From positions 1-22,194 of the forward strand of contig MWEV01000055.1 of assembly GCA_002071245.1 (NCBI GenBank): a stretch of DNA of 22,194 nucleotides. The letters are read 5' to 3'. Position numbers and translations under genes: made by a program. Positions 15,491 through 22,194 of this stretch are shown in pieces; position 1 is the first letter of the stretch; each line of letters begins with the position of its first letter. The notes under the pieces were generated by a model, which did not search any database, was not told the origin of the DNA, and worked only from the letters and a program-made list of their open reading frames with translations. The stretch comes from Deltaproteobacteria bacterium ADurb.Bin026. Lineage in GTDB: Bacteria > Desulfobacterota > Syntrophorhabdia > Syntrophorhabdales > Syntrophorhabdaceae.

Positions 15491-15537
15491 TATAATATTT
15501 GCCACCACCATATCCAGTTGATATTTTCTATTTTCAT
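15490..15537 (-). CDS. trpL: Tryptophan leader peptide (trpL-like), 15 residues with four Trp
   Basis: The minus strand reads ATG to TAG as MKIENINWIWWWQIL. Trp codons TGG are at 15516-15514, 15510-15508, 15507-15505 and 15504-15502, four in fifteen residues. The stop codon (15492-15490) abuts the antiterminator arm and the terminator follows, so the order is that of the enterobacterial trp leader although the peptide sequence differs. Low charged tRNA-Trp should stall the ribosome on the WWW run, let the 2:3 antiterminator form and allow transcription into trpB. No clear Shine-Dalgarno precedes it. An in-frame ATG at 15552 would add five residues (MINIA), and a nearly leaderless message is possible from the promoters seen. 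It is too short for ordinary gene finders. Confidence 0.88.
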   Translation of the reverse strand: MKIENINWIWWWQIL

Positions 15538-15547
15538 TGCGATGTTA

Positions 15548-15591
15548 ATCATAATGTTCTTTTTTTAGCACAATCAACTTTATTATGTCAA
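15548..15591 (-). promoter_or_regulatory. Promoter region of the trp leader and trpB-ior operon
   Basis: Two overlapping sigma-70-like pairs on the minus strand: TTGACA (15591-15586), 18 bases, TAAAAA (15567-15562), and TTGATT (15577-15572), 18 bases, TATGAT (15553-15548). The first has a perfect -35, the second a better -10. Starts would fall near 15555 or 15541, just before the leader peptide. I cannot choose between them. Confidence 0.5.
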
Positions 15592-15661
15592 GATATTTCA
15601 AATATTTTAAAAGAGAATAGGGACAAATTAACCATAGACAGTCAATTACTGAATTTGCGTG

Positions 15662-15690
15662 TTGACTTTGATTGTTTTTCTTATTATAAA
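15662..15690 (+). promoter_or_regulatory. Promoter of tRNA-Leu
   Basis: TTGACT (15662-15667), 17 bases, TATAAA (15685-15690). The start would be near 15697, only a few bases before the mature tRNA 5' end at 15700. The promoter is divergent from that of the trp leader, about 70 bases away. Confidence 0.6.
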
Positions 15691-15699
15691 AATGTTAAT

Positions 15700-15784
15700 G
15701 CCTGGGTGGCGGAATAGGTAGACGCAAGGGACTTAAAATCCCTCGGTCCTTGTGGCTGTACGGGTTCGATTCCCGTCCCGGGCA
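15700..15784 (+). tRNA. tRNA-Leu, anticodon UAA
   Basis: 85 bases fold as a class II tRNA. The acceptor stem GCCTGGG pairs with CCCGGGC (one G-U), the anticodon stem-loop AGGGA-CTTAAAA-TCCCT gives anticodon TAA, there is a long variable arm as in Leu tRNAs, and the T arm is ACGGG-TTCGATT-CCCGT. The discriminator is A, as expected for Leu. CCA is not encoded. It reads UUA codons, which are used in this window, including as the last sense codon of the trp leader peptide. Confidence 0.95.
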
Positions 15785-16085
15785 TTTATATTTTCAAATA
15801 ATTACCATTCATAATAAATTAATTCGTAGCATGATATATTTTGGATTTTTTATCCTATTTCTACCCAAAGAAAAGAAATCGAAGGAAAAAGCGGGAAGTA
15901 AGTCTTGGCTTATCAGACAAAATCAATAAAACAAAAAGGCAACTCTATTAAGATTTGGTAATCCTAAAATTTACTTCAAACGCATCTTCACTTTGATTCG
16001 CTCAACCTTATTATGTTCTTTTGATGATTATGCTTTGATATTTTTTTTCTTGTTAGGGCAAAAAAAGTGGTGTAGTTTATCCGCC
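15785..16085 (+). other. Intergenic stretch between tRNA-Leu and the MFS gene
   Basis: About 300 A+T-rich bases. I see no ORF with coding character, no second RNA gene and no strong terminator after the tRNA. TTCACT (15987-15992), 16 bases, TATTAT (16009-16014) is a weak promoter candidate for the transporter gene. Confidence 0.4.
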
Positions 16086-17531
16086 ATGATAAGGGAAAGT
16101 CAAAGAGATTACATGATTGTTTTGAGCATCGCTTTTGCATCTTTTTTGGCACGGCTCAACCTCTATACGGTCAATGTTTCCCTCCCCACCATTTCCCGAG
16201 CGTTCAATATAGGAACTTCCGAGGCATCACAGATTGTAACGGCATATTTGGTTGTTATTACCGGCACGCTAATACTCTTTGGCAAACTTGGCGACAAGTT
16301 GGGGTTTAAAGACCTATTCATCATAGGCTATATAGTGTTTATTTTAGGTTCGTTATTGTGCGGATTGTCGCAGGGGATCTATTCGCTTATCGCCTCCAGG
16401 TTTTTGCAGGGATTGGGGAGTTCTATTCTTCTTGCAACGAGTTTTGCCATGATAGCACAAACTATCCCACGGGAAAAACTTGGATGGGCATTTGGTATAA
16501 ACGCCACTGCTACTGCCATTGGAGTTGCCGCCGGGGCACCGCTGGGCGGCATAATCGCCGGGTATTTTTCTTGGAGACTTGTTTTTTTGATTAATATCCC
16601 GCTTGGGGTTATTGCTATTTTCTTTGCATTGAGGTATCTGCCTTCTTCAAATACTCCCCAGTCAAAGGCTATGACGAACCCAGGGGGCTTTGATATCCTT
16701 GGGGCTATCCTTAGCTTCTCTGCATTATCTGTACTTCTCTATGTGATAAATGAAGGCAGTAAAAGGGGGTGGACATCTCCAACTGTCCTGATGTTTGCTG
16801 TTGCTTCAGTTTTGTTGTTTATTTGTTTTGTTCTATGGGAGAAGCAATGTGCCAACCCTTTGCTGGATACAGGAATGCTCAAGAGCGGAGGGTTTGTCTT
16901 TGCGCTTCTTGCAACCACCATGGCGTACATGCTTATTGCTGGAAATTCCTTTCTGCTTCCTTTTTTCCTTGAACTTGTCAAAGGGATAAATTCGGCACAA
17001 ACAGGGATGGTTCTCCTAACATATTCGCTTATCTATGTTTTTGTGTCGCCCTATGCTGGCAAACTCTCAGATAGGACGAATCCAGTTAGGATGTGCGCGA
17101 TTGCAATGCTTTCCGGGGCTGTCAATACGTTCGTCTTTGCATATACTATGAGATTAAGCGGTATTGTTCCGGTGATTGTCTTTCTTGGTTGGCTTGGTTT
17201 TTCATATGTTTTTTTTCTGTCGCCTATCAACAGCCTGGTTATGGGGCTTGCTCCGAAGGGAAAAGAAGGTGCTGCCTCAGGTTTACTCAATACCGCAATC
17301 AATCTGAGTATGGTTTTTGGTGTTGCGGTGTTTGAGTTGATATTTTCTCAATCTCTGAGCGGTAGTGCCCAGGGAGGGATAAATCTGAATGATTTGCGGG
17401 GTTCCCAAGTGCTCCTCTATAGAGGATTCAGTTATTCCTATGTTGCTGGAGGGCTAATGTGTCTTGCCGCCATGGCCTTTTCCATTATGGTGAAACAAAG
17501 GCCCCGCAATAATAAAATAATAACTTTATGA
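16086..17531 (+). CDS. MFS transporter, DHA2 (14-TM, EmrB/QacA-type) family
   Basis: 481 residues with about 14 hydrophobic segments, the number typical for DHA2 proton-coupled drug exporters. Visible motifs are GKLGDKLGFK (66-75, motif A in loop 2-3), RFLQGLGSS (105-113, motif B), GVAAGAPLGG (146-155, motif C of antiporters) and INIPLG (169-174), all in the usual order. It should export hydrophobic or amphiphilic compounds at the inner membrane; substrate unknown. Start at ATG 16086 is chosen because the protein then begins with a short hydrophilic tail before TM1. The frame remains open to a TTG at 15993 and also has ATG 16113, none with a clear ribosome site. The metallo-beta-lactamase-fold gene follows after 15 bases and is probably co-transcribed. 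Confidence 0.88.
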   Translation: MIRESQRDYMIVLSIAFASFLARLNLYTVNVSLPTISRAFNIGTSEASQIVTAYLVVITGTLILFGKLGDKLGFKDLFIIGYIVFILGSLLCGLSQGIYSLIASRFLQGLGSSILLATSFAMIAQTIPREKLGWAFGINATATAIGVAAGAPLGGIIAGYFSWRLVFLINIPLGVIAIFFALRYLPSSNTPQSKAMTNPGGFDILGAILSFSALSVLLYVINEGSKRGWTSPTVLMFAVASVLLFICFVLWEKQCANPLLDTGMLKSGGFVFALLATTMAYMLIAGNSFLLPFFLELVKGINSAQTGMVLLTYSLIYVFVSPYAGKLSDRTNPVRMCAIAMLSGAVNTFVFAYTMRLSGIVPVIVFLGWLGFSYVFFLSPINSLVMGLAPKGKEGAASGLLNTAINLSMVFGVAVFELIFSQSLSGSAQGGINLNDLRGSQVLLYRGFSYSYVAGGLMCLAAMAFSIMVKQRPRNNKIITL

Positions 17532-17546
17532 TTGGAGTGTAACCTT

Positions 17547-19253
17547 ATGACAGTTGCTGCATCATTCCAAACAACACCGCCCACGCCTTATATGTGGTCA
17601 TTGGTACCTGGAACTGACAATATCTTTATCTATCCCTTGATTCGAAAATCCTCAGTGCTCTGCTCCAATGCTTACATAATAAAATCTCCTTTATTCTTTC
17701 TCGTGATTGACCCTGGCTCTGACCCGGAGCAGATAGAAGATATCCGTCGTGCCATCATGGCGCAGCGAGGAGAACAGCCTATTCCTGTCTTTATCTTTCT
17801 AACGCATTGTCACATCGACCATTTTTTAGCGGTTGACCTTCTCATGGATCAGACATTCAATGGTGAGATTATATGTCACCCTATCGCTGCGGATGCTATC
17901 GAGACGATGAATAGAGATATTACCTTGGCAAACATGAATGGTTCGGTGCTGCCAGTATGCAGGGTACGGGACCGTTTCTTCTGGCCTGACGGTGTGACGG
18001 CAAACCTTGAAGGGCGTCCCTTGCCAATCGAAATCAGAATGCTGGAGATTGAAAACGGGTATGCCATTCAGTCATATATCATTCCCGCTTGCGGAAATGA
18101 CAGGATTGAAGCATTCCATACCCCTGGTCACAGTCCAGACAGTATGTGTTATCGGATAGGGCGGTTTATATGCACCGGCGATCTTCACCTCGCCGTAACC
18201 CCTGGTATTGCCGGCAGACAAGGCTGGGATAACAATAAGATTGCGGTTTCATTACAGACAATAGTGAAAATAGGGAAAAGAAATGGAATTACCCATATAT
18301 TACCAGGCCATGGAAACATCATGGATTTTGACAAGACAATACGGATATTCCTGGAAAGCAGCAAAGAAGCCCTGCGATTAAATGATCTTGCGCTATTCGA
18401 CAGGGAACGTTCGATGTATTTATCAGAATATGCCATTGTTCTCCTTGAGGAGGCGAGCAATATTTTTTCGATCATTTCTGCGCGACTCCTAAAAATATCG
18501 TATTACCTTGATATGCTTGGTGAAAACGAAAGTGCAAAGTCGATCCTCAGCGCTATTGATTCGGACATGCTCGATAAGACTGTCGATGAATTCAACAGTT
18601 TCATAATGGAACTTAAGGGCAAGAGAGGAACCCCCGTAATCTTGAAGGCTGTACAGTTTTCGAGAAAGGTCAACAAGATTTTTGAGCCTGAAAGAATATC
18701 TGGCCTCTTCGACCCTTGTTTCCTCAGAAGGATCAAGATCCTCCTGTCGGATTTTGTGAATGTGGTCTATGGCGTTTGCTTTGTTGACCAAGAGACCCTT
18801 TTTGATCTAAACGATACAGTAGAAGGGACTATTGCTACACTGCGGAGAGAACATGTTGAACCCTATCGTATCTTCGAGACGCTGGACAATGATCAGGAAT
18901 TTATCGATGAACTTACCAAAAGGATTGCCTATACCCCGCTTTTTTCCTCTACCCGTTTTTCATTTTCTCCAGCGCAGGAAAAACCTTACATCACTGCAGA
19001 CAGACTCATGTTTCAGGATATTCTTAGCGCCCTTCTTGAACAACTTGCTATCGCTGGCATTGAATATATTTCCCTTGAAACAAGTCGTGGTGGCAACGGG
19101 ACTGTCCTTTCTGTTACCCCCGGACAGGGCAGCAAACCTTTTATACTGAGGGAATCGAAAATGCTCTATCTCCAGCACTCCATGAAGATAGCCGGTGGGA
19201 TATTTAAGAAGATTGTTTCAGAAGAAAAGGAGATTTACCAGTTTATATTTTAA
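17547..19253 (+). CDS. Metallo-beta-lactamase-fold protein with long C-terminal kinase-like extension
   Basis: 568 residues. Residues about 15-275 form an MBL domain with every metal-binding position: THCHIDH (86-92; H87, H89, D91, H92), TPGH (H195), GDLH (D212) and LPGH (H255), as in glyoxalase II-like hydrolases. Residues about 285-568 are not MBL. A helical part (LLEEASNIFSIISARLLKISYYLDML) resembles a dimerisation bundle. The end, from about 483 on (DRLMFQDILSALLEQL, then LSVTPGQG), recalls the ATP-binding domain of histidine kinases, but the N-box Asn and the G boxes are not clear, so it would be a pseudo-kinase at best. The start ATG 17547 follows GGAG. No signal peptide or membrane segment is seen, so it is likely cytoplasmic. 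Coupling to an efflux pump hints at detoxification or sensing, but that is a guess. Confidence 0.8.
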   Translation: MTVAASFQTTPPTPYMWSLVPGTDNIFIYPLIRKSSVLCSNAYIIKSPLFFLVIDPGSDPEQIEDIRRAIMAQRGEQPIPVFIFLTHCHIDHFLAVDLLMDQTFNGEIICHPIAADAIETMNRDITLANMNGSVLPVCRVRDRFFWPDGVTANLEGRPLPIEIRMLEIENGYAIQSYIIPACGNDRIEAFHTPGHSPDSMCYRIGRFICTGDLHLAVTPGIAGRQGWDNNKIAVSLQTIVKIGKRNGITHILPGHGNIMDFDKTIRIFLESSKEALRLNDLALFDRERSMYLSEYAIVLLEEASNIFSIISARLLKISYYLDMLGENESAKSILSAIDSDMLDKTVDEFNSFIMELKGKRGTPVILKAVQFSRKVNKIFEPERISGLFDPCFLRRIKILLSDFVNVVYGVCFVDQETLFDLNDTVEGTIATLRREHVEPYRIFETLDNDQEFIDELTKRIAYTPLFSSTRFSFSPAQEKPYITADRLMFQDILSALLEQLAIAGIEYISLETSRGGNGTVLSVTPGQGSKPFILRESKMLYLQHSMKIAGGIFKKIVSEEKEIYQFIF

Positions 19254-19899
19254 TGATTGTCAATCCCGACATAAATTCTATCTTCCGTACATGATGTCCT
19301 TTTTTACATGGTGTGCGTTGTCGGCAAGCAATTGATTCTAATGTGAAAGGAGGCTATTTATTGAGGGTTAACGCAGATAAAAGCAGTTTTTTTTGGGGTT
19401 AACAGACATATCCAAAAAGGGCTATTGGTATCTTGGGAGATACGGAAAAGACATAGACATGTCCATTATATTTTATCCATCCAAGATTGGCTTTCATTAT
19501 ACAACGGAAGGTACACATAGATGCAACCCAGCAGTCTTGATCATATAATCGTCTATCTTTGTTTTTTGTTGTACCAACACAATCAGTACAACATGTTGAA
19601 ACATTGGCAAAAGAAAATGGATATGTGCTTTTTGAAGCAAAAACGGGTAACATATGAAAATAAAAGGTGTTTCCGTTCTGTGTCAAAACTGCCGATATGA
19701 ATACCAAAATCATGCTGAGCACCATAAAGTTTTTGTGAAATAGTCCGATAATATTCACGGAAGTAACATTATAAATTCATAGAACCAAGAAAATAACATT
19801 GGACCAACAACTACAACGTTTTGATTAAGTGCATTAATGCAGGATTTTTTATTATATTAGGAACCTGCGTTTGTTATAAAAACCAAAAGGAGAGCAATT
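19254..19899. other. 646-base stretch with no confident gene
   Basis: The stretch separates the MBL-kinase-like gene from the chemotaxis gene. The only extended open frame is on the minus strand (19399-19758, listed separately). I see no RNA gene or clear terminator. The GGAG ribosome site of the chemotaxis gene lies at its right end, and TATTAT at 19850-19855 could be a -10, without a matching -35. Confidence 0.4.
19399..19758 (-). CDS. Possible small exported Cys-rich protein (doubtful)
   Basis: An intact 119-codon frame from GTG 19758; an internal ATG at 19725 would start the protein at MVLSMILVFISAV, a signal-peptide-like segment. The rest contains eight Cys (CC-x2-C, then single ones) and several Trp and Tyr, and ends at a Cys before TAA. 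A perfect TATAAT lies on the minus strand at 19773-19768, but it has no good -35. There is no ribosome site and I recognise no family. Codon choice is not obviously non-coding, but a chance frame in A+T-rich DNA is equally possible. Confidence 0.25.
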   Translation of the reverse strand: MNIIGLFHKNFMVLSMILVFISAVLTQNGNTFYFHMLPVFASKSTYPFSFANVSTCCTDCVGTTKNKDRRLYDQDCWVASMCTFRCIMKANLGWIKYNGHVYVFSVSPKIPIALFGYVC

Positions 19900-21534
19900 A
19901 TGAAACTTTTTACGGATGTTAAGATAGGGAAAAGGCTTGGGATAGGATTCGGAATAATACTTGCCCTGATGGTAATCAATGTAGTCATAGGCATAATATA
20001 TCTTCAAACGATATCCAACAACCTTGACAGAATCGTTAAGGTCAATAACACGAAAGCACGATACGCAAACGATATAAGAAAGGCATTTTCAGACATAACA
20101 TATCTTATAGGGCAGATAGTTACAACATCCGATTCCGCTGCCAGAGAGGAAGCAAAAAAGAAGATTGATGCAATAAGGGGAAAATACAAGGTTTCCATGG
20201 AAAGACTCGAAAAGCTGGAAACCAATAAAGAGGGGCAGGATCTGATAAAAAAACTAAAAGAAGAGGCTGCAAAAGGGAGAGATGTAAATAACCAGACCAT
20301 AGAACACGGTATGTCAGGCAACACAAAAGAGGCATCGGAGAAATTCGCAGAATTATCAAAAATTGTTGAAAATTATATAACAGTAGCATAGGCCATAGTA
20401 AAATACAGTGATGACAGAACAGACTACAGGTATAATGAGGCAAAAAATGCGCAGCGGATGGCTTTAATAGTATTTACTGCGATAGGGATCATCAATCTGG
20501 TGGTTGGAGTATTGTTCTCGAGGGCTATAACAAAGAGCATAGCCATACCCATCATGGTATCATCCTCACACATAGACGAGATGGCAAAAGGTGATTTCTC
20601 CATCCCTGTTTCGCCTAAAGCCCTTCATAGAAAAGATGAGATGGGCATTTTTGCCAAGTCAATTGACGCCATGAATACCCATATAAGAGAAACAATAGAT
20701 GAATTGATGGCATCAGCCACAAATCTGGCAGCAGAGGGGGATCAGTTAAAATCATCTGCAAAAAAACTGTCTCAGGGCGCTACAGAACAGGTAGAAAGTG
20801 CAACCCAGGTTGCAACGGCATCCACTGAGATGAATCAGGCCTCGGAAGACATCGCTAGAAATTCAAGCAAGATTGCCGATTCGGCAAGCGATGCTGTAAA
20901 GGTTGCTAAAGATGGCCAGGGAACGGTTGAAAAGGCCATATACGAGGTCAATATAATCGCCGAGACAGTTGAAAAGGTATCGGAATTTGTAAAAGAACTA
21001 GGGCAACAATCGGAAAAAATAGGTAATATAATCACTGTTATAGAAGAAATAGCAGATCAAACAAACCTTCTTGCACTCAATGCGGCCATAGAGGCAGCCC
21101 GCGCCGGAGAACATGGGAGAGGATTTGCCGTGGTTGCCGATGAGGTCAAAAAGCTCGCCGAACGGACAGGGTCATCCACTACCGAGATAGGCGGTATGAT
21201 TAACACCATAAAAGCTGGCGTAACAAAGACTGTTGAGTCTATGGATGCCACAAAGGACAAGGTTGCAGCCGGGGTAAAATATTCATCGCAGGCACAGACA
21301 GCCTTGCAGCATATAATTGAAAGCATTGAAAATCTTTACAGCGACATCCACCAGATAGCATCCGCCATTGAAGAGATGAACGCCACTACAGAAGAGATTA
21401 CAAAAGATATAAACCATATATCGGATGTAACCAAAGATAATCTATCGTCCTCTGAAGATATTTCCCGGACTGCCTCTGAACTGGCTGGGCTTGCATCAAA
21501 TCTTAAAAATGTTGTACAAAGCTTCAAGGTTTGA
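19900..21534 (+). pseudogene. Methyl-accepting chemotaxis protein gene interrupted by an in-frame TAG
   Basis: Read through the TAG, the frame has 545 codons and a complete MCP layout. TM1 is at about 11-32, a periplasmic four-helix ligand domain follows to about 185, TM2 at about 187-210, a HAMP domain, and the long cytoplasmic coiled coil with the conserved tip IADQTNLLALNAAIEAARAG (384-403) that binds CheA/CheW. Codon 164 (20389-20391) is TAG, between YITVA and AIVKYSDDR; both sides are in the same frame and fit the last helix of the sensor domain. The first part alone (163 residues) would be a membrane protein without a signalling domain. A ribosome site (GGAG) precedes ATG 19900; a restart at ATG 20458 has none. 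TAG ends many other genes here, so recoding is unlikely. A single nonsense change (for example from CAG) or a sequencing error explains it best. Confidence 0.85.
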
Positions 21535-21557
21535 TGGCAAAATAGGTTAATAAACAC

Positions 21558-21685
21558 TGCTGTCCAAAATACCACAATTCCCAGATTCACCTCTAATAAA
21601 ATCATCATGTTAGGCAAATAAGTTGCTTTTTATCAAAATCAGGTTGGGTCAAAACATGTTTACTATATTGCATTTTGCTGTCCAA
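21558..21685. repeat. 10-bp direct repeat near the end of the IS element
   Basis: TGCTGTCCAA occurs at 21558-21567 and again at 21676-21685, where it codes for the transposase C-terminus. The outer copy, in CACTGCTGTCCAAAATA, may belong to the terminal inverted repeat of the insertion sequence, whose other end is outside the window. The exact boundary between 21535 and 21662 cannot be fixed from one end. Confidence 0.35.
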
Positions 21686-22194
21686 TATTACTAAACTCCA
21701 ACCTCATTTGTTCACCCACAGGCACCAGCGCAGGCACATTAAAGGGTTTATTGAGCCATTCCCATAAATCTCTATAGGTAAAGAGGTTGTACCGGAGCAT
21801 TGCAACGAGGTTTGAGAGCGACCAGTTGAACTGCGACCTGAACCTCAGGTATTTGAGAATGAGGATAGCGATCAATGCTGTCCAGATCTGAATGAGGAGG
21901 GCATTTTTCGATGTTCCCACAAAGGTCTTTATTTTGAGGTTCTGTTTGAGGGTTTTAAAGAATATCTCGATCTGCCAGCGGTCTTTGTAGATGGAGGATA
22001 TGGTAGTGGCGCCGAGGCCGGGATGGTTGGTGAGCAGAACAATGACTTCTTTCTTTTCTTCGTCCCATACCTCTATTCTCCTTAAGGTGCCGGAGCATTT
22101 CTTTCGGGAATAGTATCCCTCAAACTCAATGATTTGGTCTTTGAGGATATTCCGTTGTTTCGGGACGGGTTTTTCCTCAACGATTCGGTAGTGG
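21663..22194 (-). CDS. IS4-family transposase, C-terminal part (runs off the window)
   Basis: The frame is open from the window edge (first full codon at 22193-22191) to TAG at 21663, about 176 residues. It contains the IS4 signature Y-x2-R-x3-E-x6-K in IYKDRWQIEIFFKTLKQ, which holds the third catalytic acid (Glu) of the DDE triad. It continues with VGTSKNALLIQIWTALIA and FNWSLSNLVAMLR, typical of the C-terminal part of these transposases. The first two catalytic Asp would be upstream, beyond the window, so I cannot tell whether the element is intact. The reading frame shown has no lesions, suggesting a recent or active copy. It lies 128 bases after the broken chemotaxis gene, with both genes converging. 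Confidence 0.92.
   Translation of the reverse strand, partial: HYRIVEEKPVPKQRNILKDQIIEFEGYYSRKKCSGTLRRIEVWDEEKKEVIVLLTNHPGLGATTISSIYKDRWQIEIFFKTLKQNLKIKTFVGTSKNALLIQIWTALIAILILKYLRFRSQFNWSLSNLVAMLRYNLFTYRDLWEWLNKPFNVPALVPVGEQMRLEFSNIGQQNAI

Noticed and set aside
15391..15540. T-box riboswitch in front of trpB
   Set aside because: No T-box consensus (AGGGTGG-type antiterminator bulge) or specifier loop is present; the Trp codons lie in a short ATG-to-TAG frame and the helices fit ribosome-mediated attenuation.
20389..20391. TAG as a pyrrolysine codon in the chemotaxis receptor
   Set aside because: TAG ends hcrC, the MoaD-like gene, uppP, the PP-loop gene, dodecin, iorA and others here, and chemotaxis receptors are not known pyrrolysine proteins; mutation or error is simpler.
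1..22194. CRISPR array, phage genes or a named defence system
   Set aside because: No regularly spaced repeats, no cas-like, capsid, integrase or restriction genes were seen; the only mobile sequence is the transposase at the right end.

Overview
The window looks like a chromosomal segment of a strictly anaerobic Gram-negative bacterium, most plausibly a Desulfobacterota/Syntrophorhabdia-type aromatic degrader. The lineage is an inference from gene content, not from a marker gene. Supporting it are a molybdenum hydroxylase with the extra [4Fe-4S] loop of 4-hydroxybenzoyl-CoA reductase, a ferredoxin-linked 2-oxoacid oxidoreductase (IorAB), an iron-sulfur flavoprotein, and a periplasmic M48-TPR protease of the kind found with an outer membrane.

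Left part (1-5046, mostly + strand): the last codons of a molybdopterin-binding large subunit, its FAD/[4Fe-4S] subunit and its 2Fe-2S subunit form a translationally coupled unit. A ubiquitin-like sulfur carrier (MoaD/ThiS type) with its own promoter follows, then UppP, then on the - strand a divergent MoaE-like protein. A second + unit encodes a small exported protein, an iron-sulfur flavoprotein and a TtcA-like PP-loop protein. Next (5089-7343, - strand) are an M48-TPR protease and a D-Ala-D-Ala carboxypeptidase with a 4-base overlap, then a dodecin on +.

Centre (7778-15591, - strand): a long, tightly packed cluster, in transcription order TrpB2-type tryptophan synthase beta chain, a small Cys protein, a class I aminotransferase, a shortened IorA-like protein that has lost TPP and Fe-S motifs, IorB, IorA, and a family 2 glycosyltransferase. 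In front of trpB lies what I consider the main discovery here: a complete tryptophan attenuator. It has a 15-residue leader peptide with four Trp codons, whose stop codon touches the 5' arm of a perfect 12-bp antiterminator, and a strong intrinsic terminator. A second terminator follows, whose 5' arm can be sequestered by the arm released from the first. The genes suggest tryptophan formation or recovery from indole or indoleacetate-type precursors, working as one Trp-controlled pathway (inference).

Right part (15662-22194): a promoter and tRNA-Leu(UAA), then a DHA2-type MFS transporter and a metallo-beta-lactamase-fold protein carrying a long C-terminal extension that resembles a degenerate histidine-kinase core. 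A 646-base stretch follows with only one doubtful ORF. Then comes a methyl-accepting chemotaxis protein gene broken by an in-frame TAG, and finally the 3' part of an IS4-family transposase that runs off the window.
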